Shown here piece after piece: positions 32,271 through 43,120 of a stretch of 64,000 nucleotides of DNA. The stretch's first letter is position 1. Each line of letters opens with the position of its first letter. The translations under genes were made by a program, and so were the position numbers. Source of the stretch: Phanerochaete sordida (lineage: Eukaryota; Basidiomycota; Agaricomycetes; Polyporales; Phanerochaetaceae); contig BPQB01000001.1 of the NCBI GenBank assembly GCA_019973155.2, forward strand, positions 806,001 through 870,000, given 5' to 3'. The notes under the pieces were generated by a model. The model made no database searches. It was not told where the DNA came from and saw nothing but the letters and a program-made list of their open reading frames with translations.

Positions 32271-35200
32271 ATGACCGTCAGCACGACCTCGGCAGCGTTT
32301 TACATCACCCCAGGTGGGGCTCCCCCGCTGATTGCGGCTAGAGCGTTGCTCATACATCCCTGCAGTCGTCTTCAAGACCTTCTTTAAGCATGTGACAGCC
32401 AAAGGACGCAAGTTCAAAGATGGTGACGACAAGGCCGTCGCAACGGACGACGTCTTCTTCGACGAGTGAGTCCTCAGGCACTCAGCGTACTTGAAGCTCA
32501 CGAGACGCCGTACAGGGCCTTCCACATAGTCAAAGCCTTCATTCAGATGGGCACGGAGAACACAGTCGAGTCGCTCCAAGCCTTGTATGTGACGCCCCAC
32601 TAACCCGCGTTCCGTGGACTGACCTGTGTTAGCACGAACACGCATGTACCTGCACCGTACTGGGCCGCAGTCTCGCAAGTGCTCATCCCACTGTCATGCT
32701 GCAACCGCGCCGCAGACATGCTTATCGACTGGTTCGGCCCGGAGGACTTGAAGCTCGTTGTAGGCGGCGAGAAGTGGTGGCAGGTCCGCGGCCTCGACGG
32801 CCTCGACGCAGAATGGGTCACCGAGAAGGAGTATCTGGCGCCGCCGCCCTCGAAGACAGACAGGAAGTACAGCACGGAAGAGATGAACATCGTTCGCATG
32901 GACCACCTTGAGACGGTCATGGTAGGTCATCTGCATATATCACATGGTTCTGAGTACTTATGCCCCATGTAGCTTTATGTGCACGGAGGTAAGGCTGGTG
33001 CATCTGCAGCGTCTTTCCTCTGACGCTAACATCCCCTGTAGGTGGATACTTCTGGGGCTCAATCAGTAAGTACATCAACACCCCCGGAGATCTCTCTAAT
33101 GTATCGCGCAGACACGCACAGATACCAGATTATACGATACTGTGAGTATATGCGCATATACGCAGGGCTTTACTGAATTCCAGCCTCTTCCAGCCCGAAA
33201 GATTAACGGCCGATGCTTCGCAGTAAACTACCGCAAAGCGCCACAATACCCCTGGCCATGCCCTTTACAAGATGTTTTGGCCGCATGTCAGTGACGTGTG
33301 ATTGCTCTCTGGAAAGCTGGCTAACACAGTGAATAGGGTTTTACCTTACGGAGCCGCCTCCAGGCGCACTGCACAAACCTGTTCCGCCATCGAAGATTGT
33401 CATCGCAGGCGACTCTGCAGGCGGAGGACTGTGTATAGCTGCGCTTACAGTCTTGCGTGATATGGGCTACGAGCAACCAGCTGGCGCTGTCCTTATCAGC
33501 CCATGGGTAGACCTCACGCACAGTTTCCCTAGTGTTATGAAGAACACCGAGACGGTCAGTATATAACTCACAATCACGCATTTATCGCGCTGATTGCCTC
33601 GCGACAGGATATTATTCCGCCATACGGTTTCATTCACAAACCGTCGCCCATCTGGCCCATTCATCCACTACCTCTGGACGGGGAACCCCGGGTAGTAGCG
33701 ACAAAGACCAATCCACCACCAGCTCCAGGGCACGCCGACACGCTTCGTCCCAGCCCCGAAAGGGCCGAAGAGCAGGTGGAGCAGAAGGTGGAGCAGAGCG
33801 CGGAGGAGGGGCATCCAGTTCACTCGGGCGAGCTGGAGGATGCAGAGGTCAAGAGCCAGAAGAACCAGATGCAGATGCTGGACCAGGACATGGACGAGAG
33901 GAATACGTCATCCCTCCCTGACAAGCCGGCAGCCGGCAGCAACAGCATGTCCCAGCACGGCAGTCCTTCGGACAACGACGAGAAGAGGAACTTGCCACCG
34001 CCAGACTCGCCCGTCCAGTCGACGTACTCTCACCAGATCAAGGATGACGACCCCAACTACGATGAGCTGCTGGCGTTCTGGGAGCCGAAGCCCCCTAAGG
34101 TGCTCATGGAAGACCCCAACGAGCAGCCATTAGAACTGCGGTCGCAGATTCAACTATATGCAATGAACGAGTAGGCACCCCTTTTATCTCAGGCTAATCT
34201 GGCGCTAACGCACGGACGTAGGCAGTTGACGCACCCGCTCGTATCTCCGGTGCTTCAGGGGTCCCTTGGTAACCTCTGTCCACTATATATTCTGGCTGGC
34301 GACGGCGAAGTCCTGCGAGACGAAATCGTTTACCTCGCGCACAAGGCTGCGAACCCGGACAAGTACCCAACGCGCAAGGGCATTCTCAAGGACGGCGTTA
34401 GGCAGCGGGAGAATGCCCAAAAGTTTACGAAGCCTACCAGAGTCCACCTGCAAGTCTTCGATGGGATGTGCCACGTCCTGACGGTCTTCACCTTTACCGA
34501 TAGTGTGCGTACATCGGCTCATCTACGTCGCGATGGTTCTGATGCATATACCCACAGGCCAAATATGCCTATCGCTCGATCGCCGAGTTCGTCAAGCACG
34601 TCACGACGCACGACGCCGCGCATCTCGAGCAGAACCCCTTCCCAGAGTTCCACATCCCGCCTGCAGCCATATTAGACTCAGCTTCCGAAGACGAACGGGA
34701 TCCACACCAATCCAAACACAAACGTCCGCGACGACAGTCGTCGAAGTTCCTCAGCTTCATGCGCCGTTCACGTGGCACGGCGCCGGTGCCGGTGGACTCC
34801 CAGGTCACGCGCACAGACATCAACCTATACAGGGAGAACGAGGAGATCGCGAAGCAGGAGGTTGAGAGCAACAGCGCTGCCGTGGAAATGCGTGAGGATC
34901 GCGTTCAGGATGAAGGCGAAAGGCCTCAAGACGAAGCGAACGGACATGCACAGCATGCTTCAGGCAGCAGCAGTGACAATACGCAGGTCGACGGCGAAGT
35001 TCCCGATGGCAAGGCAAGTGGTCGTGTGGGCGGCAAAAGTCCGAATATGCCATGAACAATGCTGACGAGGACGCAGGTCAAAGACATCGCGGGCGTCGTC
35101 ATGCTACGCGAACGCGTCGACATCTTCGGTCAAGTCCGTCCCATGGAGCCCGAAGGCGAGATCGAAGCCCTGCACATCCCGGCCAGGCTCATCGGCATCA

Positions 35201-35996
35201 TCAAGGAGGAGCCTGTCACGCGGTGGCTCACCGGCCAGGAGCTCTGGGACAAGCGTTACCACAAGGCAGGCTTGCATGCCATACATCAGAGGGAACATTA
35301 CGAGAAGAAATACGCCGCGATGATAGAGAAGGCGCGCAGCCAGGGCCTCGAGCTCGTCAGTGACCGTGATCACCATAGGCCCGCGGAGTACAGGCGTCGC
35401 CGTGCGTCGACGGTGTCTATCGAATCGACGTTCTCCACAGGCGAGGTCGTCCCCGATAAGCGTTATGGCCCGCTAGATGTCGACGATGAGCGGCCGGCAT
35501 CGAGTGCCATTGTCGGAAGACGAGATAATGTAGGTGCTCCGTTATCCGTGAATCGCACGTGCTGATGTAGTTCATACAGCGGGAATCTATTGCACTTGTC
35601 AAGAAGTGCATCTACTACAAAGCTCCAGCGACACACAAGACCATACCAAAGCGTTCCGCGTCCGACGCCATCCGCGCCGCCTTCGACCGCGATGACAACC
35701 CCGTGAAGGCTCCGAAGCAGTCTGTCTCCGAGCAGCAGACCGACAACAACATCCTCCCCATGCACGGCCTCCGCATGTGGCAGAACATCATTACGTGAGT
35801 TGATACCATCGGCCAGTTTTCTTGGGCTCAGGCTGAACCGAGCTCTAGGATGTTCATGCGCAAGAGCTCCGCTAAGTCTACGAAGGCCCGCCGGAGATCT
35901 ATGCCCAACTTGGCCTCTGCTGCTGGACGCGCAAGCCATTCTATGAGCCGGCATGGCCGTCACAGTGCCGAAGGAGAAGGCCCGAGAAGCCCATGA
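32271..35996 (+). CDS. Large hormone-sensitive-lipase-type alpha/beta hydrolase
   Basis: A serine hydrolase of the alpha/beta-hydrolase-3 (HSL) group with long fungal extensions, about 950 residues. The start MTVSTTSAAFYITP splices to VVFKTFFKHVTAKGRKFKDG. The oxyanion motif LYVHGGGYFWGSINTHRY spans four exons, including micro-exons of 24 (33042-33065) and 30 bases (33112-33141). The nucleophile elbow is IVIAGDSAGGGLCIAALTV. A disordered acidic/glutamine-rich insert of about 150 residues separates it from the acid/histidine part: CPLYILAGDGEVLRDEIVYL and VHLQVFDGMCHVLTVFTF. A C-terminal extension of about 400 residues is charged and serine-rich, with a compact stretch QVKDIAGVVMLRERVDIFGQ to EELWDKRYHK-like sequence. 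The intron at 35014-35076 appears to use a GC donor. The substrate (acylglycerol, sterol ester or other) cannot be told. Confidence 0.82.
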
Positions 35997-36419
35997 CCGC
36001 CATGTATCTAATCCCCGATAACCACTGCGACACCTTCCTCCTCCCCACGGACTTTCGGCTCTGGATCACCATGTACACATAGACTAGGGCCTTAGACGGC
36101 TTCCGCACACCCTATCCGTTGAAATACACGTCCTTTACACTCTTCAAGACAAGCAGAGGACCTCCGTCGTGACAGGTATAATTACGAAGCTCGGTGTGAC
36201 TGTCACTGGTGGTTCGGAGGTTCAACCGTGGGAACTTAACTGATAGACGCCCACGTGTTTCCCTTTCTTAACCCTTGCCCTCTCAACGTGGTGCGTGTCT
36301 TTGTCGACCTTTTCCATCACCAACCCCATACCCTCCGTGAGTAGCCCCCACGTCGCGGCACACAGCGAGCGCATCCTGAAATCCGTCGTTCTCGCAGCCC
36401 TCGGTCTCGCTAGGCAAAA
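35997..36419. other. Promoter region of the first alpha-tubulin gene
   Basis: About 420 bases with pyrimidine-rich stretches close to the start codon, typical of strongly expressed fungal genes. No clear TATA box and no gene seen. Confidence 0.45.
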
Positions 36420-38119
36420 ATGCGTGAAGTCATCTCCGTCCACGTCGGTCAGGCTGGTGTCCAGATCGGTAACGCCTGCTGTAAGTTCGACTTCTTGCGC
36501 GACGTCCTCGAGGTGTTGCAGATCTACGTGGATCCTGCCCCGACGCGTCGTTTGCGCGTGTAGGGGCAGCGCCGCCACGTAGTGTGGTGTCGGACGGTAC
36601 TGACGATCGTACGACTCGCAGGGGAGCTCTACACCGTCGAGCACGGTCTCAGCGTGAGTGTCGACGCGTCCCCACTCGAAATATTCATCTAAATCTCTCG
36701 ATAGCCCGATGGTCGTCTCGTTGACGGCTCTCCCTCCGCCCACGACGATGGCTTCAGCACCTTCTTCTCCGAGACCTCGTCGGGCAAGCACGTCCCCCGC
36801 TCGCTTTACATCGACCTCGAGCCCAACGTCATCGATGAGGTCCGGTCCGGAACCTACAGGAGTCTCTTCCACCCCGAGACTCTCGTGACCGGCAAGGAGG
36901 ATGCTGCGAGCAACTGTACGTGATCGCTTTGGATGCCACGAAGTCAACCTGGACTAACGTTTGAACAGACGCCCGTGGTCACTACACTGTGGGCAAGGAG
37001 ATGATTGACACCGTGATGGACAAGGTCCGCCGCCTTGCGGATAACTGCAATGGTCTCCAGGGCTTCTTCGTCTTCCACTCGTTCGGTGGTGGAACTGGCT
37101 CCGGTTTCGGTGCTCTCGTCCTCGAGCGCCTCTCGACCGACTACGGCAAGAAGTCGAAGCTCGAGTTCTCTGTATACCCCGCGCCGACCATGGCCAACTC
37201 TGTTGTCGAGCCCTACAACTCTGTTCTCACCACTCACACCACTCTCGAGCACTCTGACTGCTCGTTCATGGTGCGCGCGTCAGTAATTGATTTTAGTGAA
37301 GGAACTCACGCATGCTCGAACCATAGGTCGACAACGAGGCCATCTACGACATCTGCAAGAAGCGCCTTGGTATCACCTCGCCAGGCTTCACCAACCTGAA
37401 CCGTCTGATTGCTCAAGTCGTCTCCTCCATCACCGCGTCGCTCCGCTTCGACGGATCTCTGAACGTCGATCTCAACGAGTTCCAGACCAACTTGGTGCCC
37501 TTCCCCCGTATTCACTTCCCCCTCGCCACCTTCGCGCCCATCATCTCTGCTGAGAAGGCACACCACGAGCAGAACTCGGTCGCTGACATGACCTTCTCCT
37601 GCTTCGAGACCGGCAACCAGATGGTCAAGTGCGATCCCCGCGAGGGCAAGTACAGTGAGTATCAGACGCGTCCACTCCTTGATCCACTTATACTGAATAT
37701 GCTCTTCAGTGGCTTGCGCCCTCCTCTACCGTGGTGATGTCGTCCCCAAGGATGTCAACGCGGCCGTCGCGATTATCAAGACCAAGCGTACCATCCAGTT
37801 CGTCGACTGGTGCCCGACTGGCTTCAAGCTCGGTATCTGCAACGAGCCACCAGCGCACATCCCCGGTGGTGACCTCGCCAAGGTCTCTCGCAGCCTTTGC
37901 ATGCTCTCCAACACCACTGCCATCTCAACCGCGTGGAGCAGGCTCGACCACAAGTTCGATCTTCTTTACTCCAAGCGTGCCTTCGTTCACTGGTACGTCG
38001 GTGAGGGTATGGAGGAGGGTGAGTTCTCTGAGGCGCGTGAGGATCTTGCCGCGCTCGAGAAGGACTACGAGGAGGTTGGCATCGACTCCGCGGATGCTGA
38101 GGAGGCCGGCGAGTACTAG
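36420..38119 (+). CDS. TUB1: Alpha-tubulin, upstream tandem copy
   Basis: Alpha subunit of the tubulin dimer, the building block of microtubules. The protein starts [20 protein letters not shown]. The GTP-binding signature is GGGTGSGF, and [20 protein letters not shown] carries the glutamate that in alpha-tubulin triggers hydrolysis of GTP on beta-tubulin, which separates it from beta. Alpha-specific are also [40 protein letters not shown] and the tail [20 protein letters not shown] ending EEAGEY with a C-terminal tyrosine. About 450 residues. The loop holding lysine 40 in animals reads [10 protein letters not shown], with no lysine. Introns interrupt the codon for tryptophan 21 (about 140 bases) and several later sites. 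The second copy lies 430 bases downstream in the same direction. Confidence 0.96.
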
Positions 38120-38551
38120 ACGGTTTCTTTTTCTGTTCGTCACTCGGAATACTTCATCACACTTTGCATCGCTGTCCACGTGGTCTCTTAATTCCTGCGC
38201 CCTCTAATTCTGTTCATCGTCTCGTTCTCATGAAATTTTACGCATCGTCGATATCCTACACGTTTCCTGTTCTGCGGGCCTGTTCTCTACATAAATCATA
38301 TCACCAGTATAGTGAGGATGTATATTTTTTTCTACATGGAGATGGCAAAGCGTGAATCAGCCTCGTGTGAGTTGTTGCGGCTCCGGAGTGGATAATGAAT
38401 AAATTATGCACTTCGTGACGGATCCAGAGTCCACCCGCGCTAAGCCGCTCGTTGTCGCGATCGAACCTCGCTCCATCCTCCTGAACGACCACCACCTTCC
38501 GATACCACCCCAGCCCACCACCTCCGAGATCTTCATATATAATACTCGATA
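38120..38551. other. Spacer between tandem alpha-tubulin genes
   Basis: About 430 bases serving as the 3' end of the first copy and the promoter of the second. An AT-rich part (38290-38340) fits a 3' region. A TATATAATA run at 38535-38543 ends only about 9 bases before the second start codon, too close to act as an ordinary TATA box for that ATG. Confidence 0.5.
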
Positions 38552-40232
38552 ATGCGCGAAGTCATCTCTGTACACGTCGGACAGGCTGGTGTCCAGATTG
38601 GTAACGCTTGCTGGGAGCTCTACACACTCGAACATGGACTCAGCGTACGTGACAGCCATTTTTGCTCTTCGCCAGACAGCTCACACGAGGGCGTGTCACA
38701 GCCTGATGGTCGTCTCGACGAGGCTGCGAGGTCGCTGAACGACAGCGGCTTCTCAACATTCTTCTCGGAGACGGGCTCAGGAAAGTACGTCCCGCGGTCG
38801 CTCTACGTCGACCTCGAGCCCGGCGCGATCGACGACGTGAAGACGGGCCCGTACCGCCAGCTCTTCCACCCCGAGTCGATGATCAGCGGCAAGGAGGACG
38901 CCGCGAACAACTGTGCGTGCTGAGGGCGTCGCGACACGTGTTGCGCTTGCTCACTGGCGACGCGTTGCAGATGCCCGTGGACACTACACCGTCGGAAAGG
39001 AGCTCATCGACCCCGTCATGGACAAGCTGCGCCGCCTCGCGGACAACTGCTCGGGCCTCCAGGGCTTCTTCGTCTTCCACTCGTTTGGCGGCGGTACCGG
39101 CTCCGGCTTCGGTGCGCTCCTCCTCGAGAGGCTTTCGATGGACTACGGCAAGAAGTCGAAGCTCGAGTTCTGCGTATACCCCGCCCCCCAGCTCTCCAGC
39201 TCCATCGTCGAGCCGTACAACTCCGTCCTCACGACCCACACGACTCTGGAGCACTCTGACTGCTCGTTCATGGTACGCTTATCAATCTTTCTCTGCTCAA
39301 TTGGGCACGAATGTTCAACATTCTCCCCATTTAGGTCGACAACGAGGCCATTTTCGACATCTGCAAGCAGCGCCTCGGTGTCCCCCTGCCCAGCTACTCC
39401 AACCTCAACCGCCTTATCGCGCAGGTTGTCTCCTCCGTCACCGCGTCGCTCCGCTTCGATGGCTCCCTGAACGTCGACCTGAACGAGTTCCAGACGAACT
39501 TGGTGCCCTTCCCCCGTATCCACTTCCCGCTCGCCACGTTCTCGCCCCTCATCTCCGCCGAGAAGGCCTCGCACGAGCAGAACTCCGTCGCGGAGATGAC
39601 GCTCTCGTGCTTCGAGCCCGGCACCCAGATGGTCAAGTGCGACCCGCGCGAGGGCAAGTACATGGCGTGCTGCCTGCTGTACCGTGGAGATGTCGGCCCC
39701 AAGGAGGCACAGGCGGCCATCGCGTCCATCAAGACCCGGAAAACCATCCAGTTCGTCGACTGGTGCCCCACTGGCTTCAAGGTATGTCACTCAGATCTGC
39801 TGCCTTCGTTTACTCATGAACTGCGGTTGTTTAGCTCGGTATCTGCAATGAGCCCGCTGCATGCGTCCCTGGCGGCGACCTGGCCAAGACCAGCCGCAGC
39901 TTGTGCATGCTGTCCAAGTGCGTAACATGAACTACACGTTTTTAGTGCACAACTGATCCGCTCTTCTATCAGCACCACCGCTATTGCCAGCGCATGGAGC
40001 CGACTTGGTAAGGCCGTCCATCGTATTCACCGCCGACCCTCACTGACCGATGCTCCCAGACTATAAGTTCGATCTCATGTACTCCAAGCGCGCCTTCGTC
40101 CACTGGTACGTCGGCGAGGGCATGGAGGAGGGCGAATTCTCCGAGGCTCGTGAGGATCTCGCGGCTCTTGAGAAGGACTACGAGGAGGTTGGCCTGGACT
40201 CGGTCGACGCCGACGAGGAGGGCGAGTACTAG
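38552..40232 (+). CDS. TUB1: Alpha-tubulin, downstream tandem copy
   Basis: A second, full-length alpha-tubulin of about 450 residues. It shares GGGTGSGF, the catalytic glutamate in [20 protein letters not shown] and the tail [20 protein letters not shown] ending DADEEGEY with a C-terminal tyrosine. It differs from the upstream copy in the H1-S2 loop ([12 protein letters not shown]), at [20 protein letters not shown], at [15 protein letters not shown] (upstream copy [11 protein letters not shown]), at [16 protein letters not shown] and at [20 protein letters not shown]. Some intron sites are shared (after SDCSFM), others are not: this copy has no intron at the GKY|MAC junction or in the tryptophan-21 codon but has extra introns near the 3' end, leaving a 35-base exon around 39972. 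It is more GC-rich at third positions. Whether it is a constitutive or stage-specific isotype cannot be seen. Confidence 0.95.
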
Positions 40233-40638
40233 ACGCACCCGAGGCTTACGGAGTATCGAAAGGCGTGTTCACATCCATGCTCTGCCGCTTATATTACGCC
40301 ACACATCTATCTCTGTAAAGTATTGGCAGCCCTAAGCGCTGCTCGGTTTACCGTAGCATTAGTACTAGTCTTATTGCTCACCTGTATTCCTCCACAGCGC
40401 GTAGTTCATCACCACTGGCAGTACTACTCGATATCCTTTCGTCCCAAAATTTTATTTTCTTTGAGGATACAACGAGGTCTGCGCAGAGTACCCTTCTCTG
40501 ATATATGTGCTCGTCGATTTCAGTTGCTGTGCGTGTATACATCCGCTATACATCGGGCAGCCGATGTCTTCGTGGCGCGGCATCTCCCGTCGCCCAACTG
40601 CACTCCGGCGTCCCAGACTGCCGTCCACCACGAGCACC
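40233..40638. other. Intergenic between alpha-tubulin and the Bin3-type gene
   Basis: About 400 bases, AT-richer than the flanking coding sequence, presumably a 3' region followed by a promoter. No gene is supported. Confidence 0.5.
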
Positions 40639-41772
40639 ATGTCCAGGCGCAACGACCTCGTGCCGATACACGGCAACTACCACGGGTGGGCCTCTCGCTG
40701 CCGCGGCGAGCCGTTTCTCACCTCTGACATGCTCCCAGGTACTACTCCAAGCGGCCGTTCACCGAAGACCGCCGCCTGGGTCTGCTCCCGAAAGACCTGT
40801 TCGCGGGCAAGCGCGTCCTCGACGTCGGCTGCAACGAGGGCCTCGTGACGTGCCAGATCGGTGTGTCCGCTCCGCACATACCGCGCGTGTGGCCAGCGCT
40901 GACCGGGCAGCCCGCGGAGCCAGCGCAGTCCCTCGCCGCACGCAAAGTCGTCGGCGTCGACATCGACGAGGCGCTCGTGCGCGCGGCGTGGAAGCGCCGC
41001 CGCGCGGTCTGGAGCCAGCAGGCGCCGCCCGACGCGCTCTGTGCGCCCTCAAATGGTGACGAGAGGGCGGGCACGAAGCGCAGGCGCGGCGCGTCGCCTG
41101 AGGCGGCGCGCGCCCCGTGCGCCGACTACTTCTCCGCGTCGTGCGAGCACATGTTCGGGCCGCTGCCCGTCCCGGCGCACACGACGCGCCCGGACGCGTT
41201 CCCGCACAACGTGACGTTCCGTGCGGCGGACTGGGTCGCGGCGGAGGTCGCGGAGGATGCGGAGGGGTACGACGTCGTCGTCGCGTAAGCCGCGCATGGT
41301 TTTGTTGTGCGGTGTACTGTGGGCTGACGGGTGTTGGGCTGACGGGTGTTGGGCTGCGCAAGGTTCTCGATATCGAAGTGGATACATCTCAACGGCGGGG
41401 ACGAGGGCCTCATGCGCTTCTTCAGACGCGTACATGCGGTGCTCCGGTCTGGCGGGGTGTTCGTGCTTGAACCGCAGCCGTGGGATACGTATGGGAAGGC
41501 GAAACGCATGGACGCGGTATTTTATCTCACTGGACCTTTTGACCATGGAATGTACTAATGCCAGGCTCAGCGGTTGAAAGAGACGGCAAAGAACCTGAAG
41601 ATACGACCTGACGACTTTCCCAGAATTCTGCAGGAGATAGGTTTCGGAGAGGCTGACCACAGAGGCGAAACAGGCGAAGGAGGTAAGCATCATTATATTC
41701 TAAAGTAGATCGTCCTCTAAATGGAGTGCTGCAGGGTTCCACCGGCCAATAGATCTGTACCGGAAGCGGTGA
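40639..41772 (+). CDS. Bin3-type RNA 5'-gamma-phosphate methyltransferase
   Basis: An S-adenosylmethionine-dependent methyltransferase of the Bin3/MePCE/BCDIN3D family, which caps the 5' phosphate of small RNAs such as 7SK, U6 or tRNA-His. The start [16 protein letters not shown] splices to [20 protein letters not shown]. Motif I is [17 protein letters not shown], then [20 protein letters not shown] with the acidic ribose-binding residue. A GC-rich insert of about 60 residues follows, then FRAADWV, the family hallmark [20 protein letters not shown], and [20 protein letters not shown]. The last exons give [15 protein letters not shown] and the end [12 protein letters not shown]. The intron at 40861-40923 (63 bases) has no stop and keeps frame; removing it restores the family consensus. 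The intron near 41283-41362 contains a 15-base tandem duplication. The substrate RNA is not predictable. Confidence 0.85.
41321..41356. repeat. 15-base tandem duplication inside an intron
   Basis: The unit gggctgacgggtgtt occurs twice in a row (41321-41335 and 41336-41350), followed by the first six bases of a third copy. It lies within an intron of the Bin3-type methyltransferase gene and lengthens it without touching the splice sites. Confidence 0.9.
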
Positions 41773-41910
41773 CAGTGCAGGTATCTTGGACTCTACTGTC
41801 TACGTCTATCGTCATTCTATTACCTCTTTTCAACTCTAGTGTCTATATCTCGGAAGTCTAGTATGTCCCGGGCCTGCTGAATTAGGTGGAGCTGGGGTCG
41901 ACCTTCGCAA

Positions 41911-42826
41911 TTACTCGGTCTTGATGGTGACATCGACGCCACCGTTCGCAGAGATCGTCATTGACACGCTGGAGAGGTCCTTGGCAATGAAAGTGGGGGA
42001 CGCCGCCTCGACCTGTGCCCTGGTGTGGGAGGTAAGCAGTGCAAGGGTCTTGCAGCCAGCAGTGTTGCCGCTGCGCACGCCCGCAGGGGCGTCCTCGACG
42101 ACAAGGCAGCGCTTGGGGTCAACCCCGCAACGCTTTGCGCCAAGGAGGTAAGGATCCGGGCTGTGTGCACGATGAGCGAGTCCCATCTTGCGCTTCAGAA
42201 GTGGGATCTTACGCGGGCTTGCCCTTCTCGACGTCCTCTGCGGCGACAAACGCCTCTGGCGGCTCGATGCCGGCCGCGCTGAGCGCCGCGTTCGCGTACT
42301 TGCGCGTCGCAGACGTGCAGATGGCCCAGACGGGCTTGGGGAACTTCGCGCCGGGACGGAGCTACACGGTCCAATGGTCAGATGAGATATGAGTCTGTGA
42401 GTGCGATTGCACGCACGTTCTTCATGATTTCTTCTACGCCCGGGAGACGGACGATCCCGCTCTTTCCGTCCTGGTCGGCGGACGTGATGATGGCGTCTTC
42501 GAAGCGCTCCGCTTCCCTCTGCGTTCGTAATTTCAGAGGATAAAGGTGTTGACAGGATGTATCGCATACGCACCTCGAGTTCATCGGGATCCGTGATGCC
42601 GCAATGCACGCGGAGGTTCTCTACGGTGCGCACACCATGAGCAGCTAAGACCACGGATCAGCACGAAGGACAGATGAGGGATGCAGCCGGACGTACAGCT
42701 CAGGATGTCGTGGACGTCGATGTGCGGGTACGTCTGGGAGAAGACCTCCCATGCGCCGACGACGCCTGCAGTGGAGTCTACAAGCGTTCCGTCCATGTCG
42801 AAGAGGCTGCGGCGCATGAGTACCAT
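41911..42826 (-). CDS. HAD-family phosphatase, glycerol-3-phosphate / 2-deoxyglucose-6-phosphate type
   Basis: A haloacid-dehalogenase phosphatase of about 240 residues resembling yeast Gpp1 and Dog1. The N-terminal motif FDMDGTLVDSTAGVVGAWE holds the nucleophile aspartate and the acid/base aspartate. Cap-domain landmarks are YPHIDVHDIL, HGVRTVENLRVHCGITDPDE and RLPGVEEIMKNV. Then come the second motif region (AKFPKPVWAICTSATRKYAN), FVAAEDVEKGKPAPDPYLLG with the lysine, and RCLVVEDAPAGVRSGNTAGC with the metal-binding acidic pair. The C-terminus is DVTIKTE. The start MVLMRRSLFDMDG at 42826 is the nearest ATG; the frame is open further upstream, but family members begin close to the DxDGT motif. 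It is likely to dephosphorylate small sugar phosphates or glycerol phosphate, the latter important for osmotic balance. Divergent from SEC15. Confidence 0.85.
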
Positions 42827-43120
42827 GACATCCTCCGGTATGCGACTGGGACTGACATCGCGTCGAAATGGTGTGTTTGGGCCATGTTGAAGTTCGTGTG
42901 GAGATGGGGGAAGAGAAGAGGAGCAAAGCGCAAGCTGGCTTTTGAGGCTTTTCGGGGGTGCTGAGCGGACCTGGACCTCCGAGGGCGGGTGCCGTTGACC
43001 GCCTTGAGTCAGTCCCTGGCCGCCACCTCGGAGATCGACACGCGCGCTTCCCACAGCCGTCACAGCCGGAGCACGCGGATATCTCGGCGTATCCTCCCCT
43101 CTGTCCGACACCTCGGCCCC

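Noticed and set aside
36190..36235. Possible tRNA B box (ggttcggaggttcaacc)
   Set aside because: No A box at the right distance and no cloverleaf could be drawn.
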